A stretch of DNA of 64,000 nucleotides from Cerrena zonata (lineage: Eukaryota; Basidiomycota; Agaricomycetes; Polyporales; Cerrenaceae). Position numbers and translations under genes: made by a program. Under the pieces are notes generated by a model, which was not told the origin of the DNA, made no database searches, and saw nothing but the letters and a program-made list of their open reading frames with translations. Of the stretch, positions 49,990-61,778 are shown piece by piece. Numbering within the stretch: position 1 is the first letter of the stretch; each line of letters opens with the position of its first letter. The DNA lies in contig JASBNA010000062.1 of NCBI GenBank assembly GCA_038087015.1, positions 62,001-126,000 of the forward strand. The letters run 5' to 3'.

Positions 49990-51945
49990 TTCCCCAGCAT
50001 CGTCCGTTAGCTCGGAGCCCATTCAGATCGTCAGCGGCCTCGACCAAGGCTGTCCATCATCGGTCGCGTTTCACAGCTTCTCGAACACTTTCATACTACT
50101 AGAAGCGCTACATGAGGAAGATAAGGAATGGGGATCATTCTTCATAGACGACACTTGCATAGCGGTTGAAGGCAACACCTTCGAAGAATGCCATGAACAC
50201 CTCAACGACATCATGACAACACCTAACGGAATCTTAGGGGAAGCCGTAAAGCGGAATATCACATTCGAAGTCGAGAAGTCAGCCATCCAAGACTTCACGA
50301 GAAAGCGAATCCCAACTTACGAGAACGGCAAGAATACAGCCTCTAATGGGCTAATCACTTCCGCAGACTTTCAAACACGACCACAGGAATGCCGCTCATC
50401 TGCGCTCGCCAACTCTTTCTCGCAGTAGCAGTACCAAAGATGCTAAACACCGCCGACATCTTTTGCCATCCTAGAGCCATTCGACATCGCAACGGCGAAA
50501 TCGAGATCAAGTACCCAACGATAGTCAAACAAATAGCCATGGTTCAATGCCAGGCCTCATCACAAGTAGTTGGAGCAATGAGATACACAACCACGGATAT
50601 CATGAACGCCCACACAAACCTTTTCCCCTTCGAGTTTCTAGTAGATAAAGTCATCTCAGCCGCAGCAGTACGCCTAGCAACGAAGCCCAAATTTTACCCC
50701 CTCTTCCCCCTCATCCAACGAGCAGCGAGTAGATTAGTGAAGCATCATGCATCCCCTCTTTACCACATTTTTCATGCTTATGACATCATTCCTAGTACGA
50801 TAGAGAAAACTCACCGCCCTCGCAAACTCATTTACCCCACCTGGTCCACCTTATTTTACACATCCATCCCAGAAGACAAGGAGAAGGCAGCGGAGGCAGT
50901 CAACAGATGCAGGAGCGAGTACCGGATACTTTCAGACGGATCGGTGGTGGACAGCGGAGTAGGAGCAGGCAGCGGCGGTGGTGGAAAGACCTAGGCGGAG
51001 CCTATACAGGTTGCGAGATCATCAAATGCATCAAGTACAGACTCGGAACACACTGTCTACGAAGCCAAAATCGTCGGAGTCGCCCTAGGAAAGAGCAATC
51101 CCATACCTTCCCCGTCTCCCTCTCTTCCTCGACAATCAGGCAATGATTAAGGCCCTACCCAAGCACGACAACAGACTGGGACAATACCTACTAGATCACA
51201 TCCATGACCTAATCGTCACACTGAAGAAACAAAGATAAGCATCCTTCGATTATCTTTCAGTGGTCGCCGGGACACAGCGATCTGGAAGGGAATGAGATTT
51301 CCGATAGTAGTGCCAAGAGCGCAGTTGCAGGGAACTCTAGTCCTCCATCATCCCTACCCCGGTTCCTACGCAAATCCCTCCCTCAGCGCGACCTCGTCCA
51401 AGAAGTGTCTAGTCGGCAAGTGCAAAAAGAAAGCGAAAGATACATGGAGGAGCTCATCGCGTTACCCCAGAAATAGGCGTTTTGACCCGTCCATGCCATC
51501 CAGTCAGTTTATAAAGCTTTCCAAGATTCTACGCAGACAAAAGTCAAATCGACTATTCCAACTAAGCACAGGATACATCCTCACCTCTACCGGATTCAGA
51601 AATCCCCGTCCCTGGCATGCCCGTCCTGCCACCAAGCAGACGAAACTGCCGATCATTTCCTCACTCAGTGCCGTGCCTACGAACACCTCCGATCAGCCCT
51701 CCATGCACGTTTCAGGGTATATCCTTCAACTCCCAACTCATCCTAGCGACCAATATACTGATGAAGTCGAAAGACAGCCGTGATGTACTCTTCATGTACA
51801 TCAGCGTCATGAAACGACTAAGCCAGGTCTTCACCAAACTTTCAATCCGCCTCGCCCACTCTATCTTTCTTCCCACAACCTTTAATGTACTTCAACTTTC
51901 GTTTTCGTTTTTTAACCCCACACCGCTCTCGTTACAATGACCTTC
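49990..51945 (+). mobile_element. Tad1-type LINE, 5'-truncated and frameshifted
   Basis: The plus-strand reading gives the reverse transcriptase block GLDQGCPSSVAFHSFSN, then WGSFFIDDTCIAVEGNTFEE (the FxDD active site), and VKRNITFEVEKSAIQDFTRK. Then come the connector KQIAMVQCQASSQVVGAMRY and LFPFEFLVDKVISAAAVRLA, and an RNase H start (RILSDGSVVDSG). In another frame WSPGHSDLEGNEISDSSAK (the H-x-G-x3-GN-E-x-SD signature) is seen. The terminal zinc knuckle is CPSCHQADETADHFLTQC near 51,620-51,675. Frames change near 50,380, 51,000, 51,240 and 51,600. The element lacks its 5' ORF and the front of the reverse transcriptase, as is normal for LINE copies. It is not closely similar to the LINE tail at 46.75 kb. 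Confidence 0.8.
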
Positions 51946-52582
51946 ACATAACGCCTCGTACATGACACTCACATCTCACTCCGCTTAATACTCAACTCAC
52001 TCACCCTCCACCCTTCGCCACATTCTTTCTCTACCACACATCGCTACTCCTGCCCACCCGCTGCTCGCACTTTCACGACTTCCTCGGCTTTCTCTCTCTG
52101 CTTCACAGACCCCCGCACTCATCATATAGTACCCCTCCCCTTTATTCCACTTTATTTCCATCGCCTCGCGGCATAATCATTCACGAAAACTAGCGTCCTT
52201 TTGCTCCCCCCCCTCCTTCTTTGCTTTCGGGCCCATTTCCTCCCTCCTTCCTTCCGCCTCAGGGCTGCCCATAACAATTTCCATCTCGCATCCTTGTGAC
52301 GAACCTGCGATTCTTGCAGTAGAATAGGTAATTGATAACGTCTTACATAGCCATGTAGCTATTAAAAAAAGACGATAAAGAGGGATTCAAAAAAAGTAAA
52401 CGACGCTATTTTTTCACAATGCCTTGGGACATTACCACTACTTGCTCCCGTTCGTTGTTTTCAGCGCGCGCCTTCCCGTTTTCTCCGTACCACTTCGTCC
52501 GAACACTTCATTCGTAAAACTACTATCATGATTACGTATTTGATAGTATTTTGATACTTTGACTGCTTTGCTTCGCTCGTTC
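51946..52582. other. Pyrimidine-rich LINE 3' flank, no gene
   Basis: C/T-rich plus-strand sequence (51,960-52,260), then A-runs at 52,363-52,398. The A-runs may mark the 3' tail of the LINE. No gene seen. Confidence 0.4.
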
Positions 52583-55267
52583 TCACTGAGGGGTCGGCCC
52601 TTCCTCATATATTGAACGTTCCAATCCTCGCAATAGATTCTTGGTGGTGGACAGTCGCAGTCTCAACGCGCTTTGCCATTCCTTCGGCTTTCGCGGAGCC
52701 GCCTTCCCTGCCACAACCGCTTCCACTCGACGTCCAAACCATTCCTCGCATTGCACCGTCCAATGACCGCAATTGAAGCCGCTGGAGTCCCAGGTGTGCT
52801 GCTTCGGCCACCAGGAAACATCCTTGGTCTGATCTCCTTTCCCTGTACTAGAATATGAGCATATGATTGACTCGTAAATACACAACGAACCTGTGTAAAC
52901 CTTATAAACACCTACAATCGCCTCAACAATTTCTTCCGGCAGAAAATCGTATACCATGAGGGTGGGGCCATTATATGCAAGAGATGCATTGAACATTTCA
53001 TCCTCCTCGGCAGTGGAGATTGCATTATTGATATCGACATTGGACTCCAATGCCAAACGCCAAAGTATTCCACCGCAACGTAGAGCTGCAGTAGCTATAG
53101 ACTTGTACTTGAATAGTTCTAGTCTGCGCACAACATACGACTTGTAATCGTCGGCGGTGAATGCCCGTCCCTCTAGGCGATACAGGGGATCAGTGAGGTG
53201 CACAGGGATGTAGGCATTTGACAAAGGCTTCGACAGTAACATCCTGAAAGGTATCCCACGTTCAAGAAGTGCCCTTCCTATCTGCGCATTTCCAGGGCCC
53301 CAACGCCTCCGCAGCACCTCTCGAACTGTGGTGCGAGAATGCACTGCTATAATCCACCCTTGTAACCTGGAGTTGACGGTTATCAAGCCGTACAATGTCA
53401 TGCATCCTCCCGGCACACTCCCTTTCGTTACAGTGAGACCCCACGCGTTGTATTTCGTGTCAAATTCTTCGTCAGCCATATGACAGTCGGACACCGTCAG
53501 AGGGACCATTTCTTGGGTCTTGATTGCTTCCCAAAACCTCAGCAATAATGACACCAAGGTATCGGTTTGCCATTGAAACTCATTGATACACTGCTCCTGC
53601 ACCATAGCGCGCAACGCCTCTACTACACGGGGTTCTCGTTCCCGTCGCTCCGCTGTCGTCATCTGCTCAACAGTCTGGGGGCTGTACAAACCGTAACGAT
53701 ATCTCAATACGTCCTGAAGACCCTCCATGTAAGCTCTTGTGAAAGAGAGCTGGGAGCACTCTCCCTGCTGGACCGTGAAATATGGATCGTAAGAGTGGGG
53801 GTATCGTAGATGAGAAGGAAGTACAGCACTCTCGTACACGATCTTGTCAGCGTCGTGAATCTCGTCCATATGAGCATGGGTGTCATCGCGGCAACCGGGT
53901 TCTGCGCAATCGACATCCTCCAATGGCGCAAATTGCGCTACACAGTCCCATTCATCAGCAAACCCATCATATAGCCTTTGGTGAGGCGTATATAAGTTCC
54001 AAACTGTATGACGATCAGGACCAGGCACTCTCCTTCGTTCAAACCAAGGAAAGCTCTCCAGAGCATGCCACTCAAATAGTTTCGATGTTAGAAGTAGGGT
54101 CTTTCCGCGAGAACGCATGCATTCCACGTCCTCTGGGCGAGCATCTCGCGCGTCGATTGTTTCCTTGCGCTTACGAAAGAATACTGATAGTGCATCCCGA
54201 CCATCCGTTGCCATAGCTTGCGAAATGAGGGACTGTGAGTCATACAGATCATTGGAGGTTTGTCCAGAGCCCCTTCGCTCCCACTCGTCATCATCGCGTT
54301 CGTTGTAGTTGTAAGGAAGTGGAAACGCAGCAGGAGCCTCTGGCAGGTATTGCACGTCGTCAATGCTATCTTCACAGACTTCACCTAGCTCAAACTTCTG
54401 CTTTGCCACCCGAACCATGTCGCCCAAAGGCAAAAGATATTTGGCAGGGCTATACTTGATTTCTGTTCCGTGTGGAAAGCACAACCACAGTGGGATGCCA
54501 GCCGTCTCGAATATATGGTATAACGCCCAGAACCCCCACTCAGTGAGCATATTTACCACCATTCCACGACGGGGAAGGTTCGGCGAGAATGATGTTAGAA
54601 TGGGACTGCTCACTACTTTATCTAACCAGTAACTTGGAAAGACTGTAGATGAGGTTGTGAGTGCTTTGTACCAGGCAGGGGGGGAGGAGGGTTTATGTTG
54701 GTGAGATGATGCTATCGCGCATGAAAGAAGGCATAGCCATGCTAAGAAAATCCTGCGTGTCCGATGGGCAGCTCGACGCGCTGCATCTTCAGAGGTATGC
54801 GCAAGGTGGAAATTGGTTGTATGAGGATAGGGCGGAACCCTTGTTCGCAAGGGTACACTCGGAAGAAAATGTTCCTTTAGGATATTATAACTGTCAATAA
54901 GACAGTGCTCCAGTTGTAGCCACACGTTGGCGATCGACTTTTGAAGCCTAAAATCACTCTCCCCAACCTGTTCAATTGGCAGTTGATGGAAAGGAATGCC
55001 GAGAGGCCTAAAAAGCGGATCGTGCGCGAGAGATGGGTAACGTGGCAGCAACGCTAAGTACCAGAAATTGTCCTGTCCCCATATTCGCTGTGTTAATAGT
55101 GAAAGATGGAACACTTCTTCTTCGTTTAACGTTAAACCATTTCCGGGTGGGAGTGCCACAGAGGATGCCATATTGGACACAATAAGACAATGTTTTGACC
55201 AAAAGACATTTTGGAAATGTCCACACCACTGCGAGGGGTCAAGCGGTTTTGATGGAGGTGGTGTCAT
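52583..55267 (-). CDS. Conserved-looking Agaricomycete hypothetical protein, about 878-894 aa
   Basis: The ATG at 55,267 opens an 894-codon frame without stops. Features include an N-terminal helix-rich part, a hydrophobic FLAWLCLLSCAIAS segment (about residues 178-192), the GIPLWLCFP block, a charged FFRKRKET region, WNLYTPHQRLYDGFADEWD, CMTLYGLITVNSRLQGWI, and the C-terminal DVSWWPKQHTWDSSGFNCGH block. A probable 48-nt intron (52,843-52,890, GTTCGT..GTACAG) lies just before KGDQTKDVSWW. Being a multiple of three without a stop, it would leave the frame open either way (878 aa if removed). Similar proteins occur in many copies in Agaricomycetes as far as I recall; no biochemical role is known to me. 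The intact long frame suggests it is, or recently was, under selection. Confidence 0.75.
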   Translation of the reverse strand: MTPPPSKPLDPSQWCGHFQNVFWSKHCLIVSNMASSVALPPGNGLTLNEEEVFHLSLLTQRIWGQDNFWYLALLPRYPSLAHDPLFRPLGIPFHQLPIEQVGESDFRLQKSIANVWLQLEHCLIDSYNILKEHFLPSVPLRTRVPPYPHTTNFHLAHTSEDAARRAAHRTRRIFLAWLCLLSCAIASSHQHKPSSPPAWYKALTTSSTVFPSYWLDKVVSSPILTSFSPNLPRRGMVVNMLTEWGFWALYHIFETAGIPLWLCFPHGTEIKYSPAKYLLPLGDMVRVAKQKFELGEVCEDSIDDVQYLPEAPAAFPLPYNYNERDDDEWERRGSGQTSNDLYDSQSLISQAMATDGRDALSVFFRKRKETIDARDARPEDVECMRSRGKTLLLTSKLFEWHALESFPWFERRRVPGPDRHTVWNLYTPHQRLYDGFADEWDCVAQFAPLEDVDCAEPGCRDDTHAHMDEIHDADKIVYESAVLPSHLRYPHSYDPYFTVQQGECSQLSFTRAYMEGLQDVLRYRYGLYSPQTVEQMTTAERREREPRVVEALRAMVQEQCINEFQWQTDTLVSLLLRFWEAIKTQEMVPLTVSDCHMADEEFDTKYNAWGLTVTKGSVPGGCMTLYGLITVNSRLQGWIIAVHSRTTVREVLRRRWGPGNAQIGRALLERGIPFRMLLSKPLSNAYIPVHLTDPLYRLEGRAFTADDYKSYVVRRLELFKYKSIATAALRCGGILWRLALESNVDINNAISTAEEDEMFNASLAYNGPTLMVYDFLPEEIVEAIVGVYKVYTGSLCIYESIICSYSSTGKGDQTKDVSWWPKQHTWDSSGFNCGHWTVQCEEWFGRRVEAVVAGKAAPRKPKEWQSALRLRLSTTKNLLRGLERSIYEEGPTPQ

Positions 55268-55414
55268 CCTTCAAGCTTCAAGCTTCAAGGGTACTTAAGT
55301 AAGGCCGAGCACAAACGTGGTTCAACTAGAGCTACCGCTCAGCGCTTCAAACATGCTTGCTCTTGTTTTCCTCTCTCCCACGTCCTGCTACTGGCTGTCC
55401 GATACTTTGAATTA

Positions 55415-55518
55415 CTATCATTCCTGGGGAGTTTGAATGACGCTCACTTTTCAAACTCTATGGGTACACGGCTGACCGGGAACTTACGACCAAAGTGTAA
55501 GTGCGCTCGCAAGTGACT
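55415..55518. repeat. MITE end fused to a dispersed repeat
   Basis: 55,415-55,464 matches the left terminus of the 19,854 MITE (CTATCATTCCTGGGGAGTTT, preceded by TA) including the TCAAACTCTATGGGTA stem. From 55,464 it switches to cacggctgaccgggaactta..., which matches 23,325-23,376 in inverse orientation for about 50 bp. No right end for the MITE is found. Confidence 0.6.
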
Positions 55519-56073
55519 ATGTCCGATGTGCGACGCATTGAGCGGAAGCTTGAGGCTGAGAAAATGCGTCTACATCCTCAAGACGATCAGTCGATACTTC
55601 TGTGGGTTGCAAAGTTGCATTCTCAATGATCCCTTCTTGGTTCTAAAGGAGCTTCTGATCCCTCGACTGCTGGTTCTGGTCTCTCACTGACAAAATTTTT
55701 CTTGGCAATCCAGACAAGTGGTCAACAGGAAATGTTCAGCAGGTTTGGAGCTAAGTTTGCCGCTATTGATGTAGGCTCGTTCCCAGCCAGTTCCTCACAT
55801 TCGGAACTTGCCGCTACGCTTGGTTCTGTGAGGAACCGGCTGGGCCAATTGGTCGCACTTTTGAGTGTCAGACGGTCAGCATTTCATATGATTGATATAA
55901 TGTCACAGTGAACCCTACCCACCCCAAGTAATCCTATGGAATTTGGCCAATATATGTGATATAGTTCCAAATTCCCTACCAGGATATATTGGTTTCATGT
56001 CGAAGCTTGAGTTTTTGAGTGAATGAGAACAAAAATTCATTTCCGTAGAAAGCGAGCAATACGTGAAAACGAC
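55519..56073. other. No supported gene
   Basis: A 69-codon plus-strand frame at 55,702-55,911 has no recognised motif. Nothing else seen. Confidence 0.4.
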
Positions 56074-56373
56074 CAGTGTTGCTCCGGCTCGGCTCGGCTC
56101 GGAATCGGCCGGCTTTCTACCGGCTTGGGGTGGCTTTGACTGGCTTGGAAGTCAAGCCACCAAATCTGGTTTCACTCGGACTGGCTCAGGCTTCAACCCG
56201 GCTCGTAATCGGCTTGGGCGCTTGATATCATTTATAGGGCAGCGAGAGACATCTGAGTAAAACAGCCTATTGTACGAGCTTTTGGTACAGACATATGAAC
56301 TATAGAAACAGTCTGAGTCTGAGTGACTTCTGATTCCTGAATGGACACACTACCATAGGCTTGACAGCGCATT

Positions 56374-57924
56374 TCAGAGAGTAAGCATTTCACCCTCAAC
56401 CTCAATTTTGATCTTCTGCGCAAAGTCACCTTTAAATTTGGCGACTGTCATCGTAACATTGGCTGTTGACCGCACTTGATCCGTGAGACTTAAACACATT
56501 CGATTGACCTGAACGATATCATGTGAATATACGCTCAACGTTGAGAGTAGTAGCACTTACATTTCGAGTTAGTTCTAACCATACCCCTTCGACGTCCGGT
56601 ACGTTCACCTGACTGCCCAGTTTTCCTTCTTGTCCGACTTCTAGTGTGACTCTAGCTAACGCCCGTAGTCGTACCACCAGGTTATTGACCGTTTCCTTAA
56701 GTTCCAGTATTTCACCTCGTGCATCGACCTCAATCTGTTGTGATAGATCGCCGACGGCGACAGCCTTTGTGACCCTTGCAATGGACCTAGCCTGATTTGT
56801 GAGATTAGCGGCGAGATTGTTGACGACAGCTGTGAGTTCGCGCCAGGTACCCTCAACATCGAGAACATAAGCTTGACCTCCGAGTTTACTGATGTCATGG
56901 TGGTGATAGTATAAGCAAAACGTGGTAGCAGATTAAATTAAATGAATACGAACCCTTCAGTACCGACCTCTTGCGAGACCCGAGTGACCTCCTGAGCGAA
57001 TTGACTCAGTCTGTCAACCTGTGGTATGGAACCCCTGTCAATATTTCAGTGAGACAATGTCAATAGATAACTCACCATAGCGTTGATAACTTCCTTGAGT
57101 TGTACCATTACCACACCTTGAACCGGGACCGTGATTTTCTGAGACAAATCTCCGCGAGCGACAGCATTGCAAACCCGTGAGACATCCTGAACCTGTTGCT
57201 TTAAGAGTTTGAGCTCCTCGGCGGCGCTCATACCAGATTCATATGCTGTAGCTGCGAGAGGACTGGGAGGGACAACCAGTGGTGAGCTCAAGGGCTCGCC
57301 AGTAATGAGTTCGACAGTAGTAGAGTTAGAAGTGTTGAAAGTGAAACCGTGACCGCAGTGAGGACAAGTGAGATGATGTTCGTTACCGTTAGGGAGACGG
57401 GTCCTGTCGAGGGGGTTAGGGACACCGTCAAGGTTAATAGTCATGGGGGTAGAGGTGCCATTGGCGGCGCGCTGAGTGGGGGCCGAAGGCGTAGTCTCAC
57501 TTTCGACGGTCTCGCTGTCTGCCATATTGACATCAACTCGGTCTTTAGCCTCCTGGTAGACACTGTTGAGGCTATCGACTGAACTGTTGTTAGGAGAGAA
57601 GAAGGGGGATTGAGAAGACACATCGCTAGGGGCGACGATGTTGGTAAACTCTGCTGAAGATGTAGAGGAAGGGCTGTAGATGGGCGGACTGTCACCCACA
57701 GACCTGTGTTTCTTGGTATCGGGGCCAGCTCTCTCTGAGGCCTTTATTGAACTGTAAGCTTCTTCCGCTGTATACATGCGCCTCGTCATAACCCCAAGGG
57801 AGCGGAGAATGCTCTGGGTTTGCCAATCGGAAGGTCCTTCATACTTGGGGACGGGGGTGCTGCTTGGACCAAGCTCGTAGACGGAAAGCAAGGCGATAAG
57901 ATGTGAAGCAAAGGGATGTATCAA
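56374..57924 (-). CDS. Truncated group III hybrid histidine kinase (Nik1/Os-1-like): N-terminus and HAMP repeats only
   Basis: Four exons, 57,076-57,924, 56,954-57,018, 56,561-56,888 and 56,374-56,508, join in frame (introns 57, 65 and 52 nt) to give about 458 codons ending in TGA at 56,374. After a Ser/Pro-rich N-terminus come HAMP repeats: ESGMSAAEELKLLKQQVQDV, VARGDLSQKITVPVQGVVM, FAQEVTRVSQEVGTEG, YVLDVEGTWREL, VAVGDLSQQIEVDARGEI, VNVPDVEGVW, and a third ending KIKIEVEGEM. In Nik1-type sensors these repeats sense osmotic state and control the kinase; the H-box, ATPase and receiver domains are all missing. Four residues appear lost between RALA and RVTLEVG. The frame stops exactly where homology ends. 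It lies between the hAT ends, on the same strand as the transposase. It may be a captured fragment, possibly still translatable. Confidence 0.75.
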
Positions 57925-57975
57925 CTAAGCTTTTGTTAGGAGAGAAGAAGGGGGATTCAGAGGACACATCTCTGG
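57588..57975. repeat. 42-bp direct duplication at the kinase fragment's 5' edge
   Basis: 57,588-57,630 (tgttaggagagaagaagggg...) recurs at 57,934-57,975 with a few differences. The first copy lies in the kinase exon (SQSPFFSPNNSS). The second lies just outside its start (SESPFFSPNKSL). Confidence 0.85.
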
Positions 57976-58192
57976 CCCGGGAGTCTGCAGCGAAATGAGA
58001 CTCAGAGTCAGCATGAAGAAACCTACAGCCTTCAGACGCCGATGGTTCGAGTTTCAACCCGGCACGTTCAGGTCGAAATGCTAAGTCTTGCACTGTGGAT
58101 TCTTCACATTGTTCTATAATGCTGATATTTTGATACTTAGAGTTAGAGTATGATTCAGAGACAAATATAATTATAATTTGCTATGCATCTTG

Positions 58193-61100
58193 CTACACTC
58201 TAGGTCTTGTATTACTCCTACCTCCGCTTGGAATAAGTTGTTCGCTATACGAGTGAACATCTTCTGGAAACTTGTTTTCAGTAGTCATCAATGCCTCCAA
58301 ATCAGCCAATGCAGCCTCATGATCAAGTCCTGAGGTAAAGTTTAGACCACGGCCCTTTTTCACGGAGAACTTCAGCAGCTGAAGTGCTTCCATCAAATCA
58401 GATGTGATGCGATTTTGACGAGGAGTCATAGTCTCTTTTGCAGATGAGAAAACGTGCTCGCAAGGGACTGCACTCCCTTGAATAGGTATGATATCCATTG
58501 CAAGTCGAAAAATAGTTGGGTAGCGTTCGGAATTCTCCTGTCGACCCCAAACAGCATGTTAAGAAATGTAATATGAAATCAAACAAGATTATGCTAATCT
58601 GCCACCAGGATAAGCTTGAGGTTTCGACAGGAGCCAACTGATCATTGAGATATCGTTCGACTTCTCTTTCGAGAGAGCATCGTGCTGGCTGCGGGCGTCG
58701 ACGTTTGAATTTCAATACACCACGAGCCCACTCATTTGCATTGTGGATGGGCGAGGCCGCAGGACTATTTGCATGTGGTTCGGTGGGTGGCTCTATGCGG
58801 TATTCCTTAAGCTGGGAGGATGTTAGTGACCCTCTTAGTAGAGACTCAGCACACTCACTTCACGTAAGAAGAGCGCTCTTGCCTCATCAGCCTTCTCTAA
58901 AAGATTATTGTCATAATACCACATTAACTTCTCCGACGGATTAATGACTATGTGAAAATCAGGTCCAATTCATTCAGAAATAGTCAATTAGAATAACAAG
59001 ACTTACTCATTGCAAGAACATATGCGGGGACAAGTTCTGTACGTGCATGGTAGATCTCAAGCTTGTCGAGGCCACGCTCGATAAACGGGGCAACTTCTGG
59101 GTGATCACCTTGATATTCCTTCCATGCCGACTCGAAGGCTGAGTATGCTGGGAGTGCATCACAGAGTGTTGGTGTACTCTCAAACGAGAGTATTTGTTGA
59201 AACGCATGCGGTATCTGGTTGCACTCGATGAACGGTTGGAATATATTTTTGTTGCGAAGCACGTACCTCAAGAATCTCTCGAAATGCATCCAATGCTGCC
59301 CATTCAGCATCACTGAGTGCAAATTTCCGTAGTTCTTTGAACATGTCGTTCTCAAGGAACAAAGTGATTGCCTAGAATGGCTCTGTTATTAGTAATAGAG
59401 ATGACAAAATAAATTGTTCACGCCATACCTCTCGCAAGTCAACTGCTCGTTTGATCATCAAGAATGTTGATGACCATCTAGTGTCCACATCACGCAGGAG
59501 CTGCAAATCCATCTCAATAGATTTCATGCACGTGTCAAATTGTTGACGACGTAGTGAAGAGGCTCGAATCTAAGGTATAAATCAGTGCGATTAGCAGTTA
59601 TGCATGAAATAGAATTATTGGAGATATCCTCACAGCACGGATCAATGAACGGATGGTGGCTATTGGATGACGGTGTGGTGCCTCAACAAAGGTGGCTGGT
59701 TGGGGCCCATCAGGGGGAGTGTACTCCTCAGCATTCACTGCCGAAAACTCAATATGTGTTATTGCTTCCACAACCGCCTTGCAAGCAAGATTTACGACAT
59801 GAGGAAAGCATCTAATGATGATGATATGTTATTTGATAGTTTATCATAATTATTACGCAAATGCACAGCTCACCTGATACGACGCTGTATCTTGTCAAAC
59901 TTAATACGGCGCCGGCGAAGCTCACGTTCTAAAGTTGCAACGAGAGTATCATTGTTAGTTGCGTTATCCATGGTAATCCACCCGATCTAGAACGATGTCA
60001 ACGATACTATCTTTTGTACCATAATAGCATACTCATACCTTCTCTGTGATACCCAGGCAGTCAGTGATATGGAGGAGAGCCTGAGCTAGATGCTCCCCTG
60101 TGTGCTGCCCAGGAACACGTTGAAAGCCAACAAGATCAGAACGTAGTTTCAAGACTCGACGTGGTCCATGTATGGTATTGTCGACTTGGGGCTCGATCCA
60201 ATGTGCGGTTACGGCCATGAAAGGTGTCAGATTAGTGTCTGACCACATGTCTGTAGTAAATGAAATCCGCCCGAGAGATTTCTACAGCAGTGAAAATAAG
60301 TAAGACTTATTTACGGTGATATGCAAGGGATGAACTTTCCTGCATCTCTTGTTTCAGTTCCTCTAAGTGATCGTCAAGGGTTGTCAAGATATGCCTGCGT
60401 AGTGTTGCACGGGAGGGTATATCAGCTTCTGTTAAGCTCTCACGCAGTAGTAGGAAGATAGCTCGTAATTGAGGGTTCTCAATCACATTAATTGACTGTA
60501 TAATGATGATGAAATCAATATGGGAAATGTTGGCGCAAGTTGAACCCATACATACCTGATCACTCAATGATTGCGTTGACGAACACTTCATGTGAGAATT
60601 CCGGACGTGCTCCTTGAGGGCCTTGTGACGTAGAGGGATTTATCTGGTCCCTCTGTTGACGGTATTGTGAAGCCGCGTCCTCAGCTCCTTTCGCAGTGAT
60701 CGGAATTTTCAGCTGGTCGCATGAATCGACCCATGCGGCGAGATGGTTATCCATCAAGTGCTTACGAGGTGCACTCGTTGAAGTCCCCATTGAGAAATCA
60801 ACTACAACATGTTCGGGATTTGACAAATGGATCTGTCTATGGAACTGTTCATCAGCGAGAGACCACAAATGAAATAAAAATATCCAATCTTACTGGCACA
60901 TTATGCAATATCGCCGCTTATACCGGACTTCAAAGAAAGTTGAGACATCGGTACCTTTCTTATTCTTCTTTTTCTTCGCCTTCGTAACTCCAGCTCTTGC
61001 TTGGCTATGAGGTCCAGCCCTTGGTGACTTTGGAGTATGTAAGGTAGGTGGTTGTTGTGGTGTACGTGGTGTTTGCGAAGTCTGAGGTGTCTCTGCGGTA

Positions 61101-61778
61101 CGTGATGGTTGTGAAGTGTGCAGAGTTTGTGGCGGTTGTGGGGTATGTGGCGAGTGTGATGACTGCGGTGTATGGTACATTAGATGCGGCTGAGAAGGTC
61201 CGGGTGGTGTTGGTGTTGCCGAGCGTGAGCCTGATGATTCGGTCCAACCGTCCTCATTGATATCGATGACCTCATATTCTGGCGAGGGCGCGAACCTCAA
61301 ATTTTGCACAGCGGGTCGAGTAGTCCTCGAAGGTGTAGGAGCTATAGATGTATGCCCCGGCTGTCTTGGTTGCCTATTTTTTAATGTAAGTAACAAGGTG
61401 TTCATGAGGCCACAAACTCTGCAGACTTACGGAAGGTGATTTACTGTCGAGACTATCCCTATGGAAGGGGCTTCTGCCTGAGAGGGGTCCGGCGGTGGCG
61501 GCTGGTGTCCTCGACGTCGAGGAGAAGGCTGAGGTAGCGACTGTGTTTGTATAACTTGAGGCGATGCTGGGAGAGGTTGTTGTACTCCCCGTGTCCGGCG
61601 TTTAGACCGGGATCCTGCACGTCGAGTTAGATTCTAATACCAAATATACTTCGGAACGTAGATGAACATCATGACAAGATATACCTTCAACCTCACCCTG
61701 CGGAGGGTGAGCGGACTCTGTTGCAGCCTGGCGCACCTTTCGTGAGCCGCGTTTGGGTCGTTGGGGAGTGGTACTCAT
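58193..61778 (-). pseudogene. BED-finger hAT transposase, nearly complete, at least one frame break
   Basis: Starting at the ATG at 61,778, the exons give a Pro/Thr-rich N-terminus and a BED finger (YCIMC then RKHLMDNH). These are followed by SINVIENPQLRAIFLLLRES, ISFTTDMWSDTNLTPFMAVT (first catalytic Asp region), ITMDNATNND, CFPHVVNLACKAVVEA, and DVDTRWSSTFLMIKRAVDL. The hAT C-terminal dimerisation block is IPIQGSAVPCEHVFSSAKET. Clear introns include the one joining EILE to IPHAFQQILSFESTP (about 59,200-59,268). The frame does not carry cleanly across 60,555-60,575 (FVNAIIE then SDQ) or across 60,270-60,320, so one or two small indels are likely. hAT enzymes excise and insert DNA with 8-bp target duplications. 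Its BED finger would bind the GGCTCGG-rich ends. Confidence 0.8.

Noticed and set aside
46750..51945. The two LINE pieces as one element split by the palindrome insertion
   Set aside because: Both carry different C-terminal ends and the order is wrong (a tail lies upstream of a reverse transcriptase), so they are separate copies.
53262..54900. Multiple plus-strand frames opposite the 894-codon gene
   Set aside because: Shadow frames of a long real coding sequence on the other strand.
58030..58060. ggttcgagtttcaaccc as a tRNA T-arm
   Set aside because: No matching acceptor, D or anticodon arms could be placed around it.
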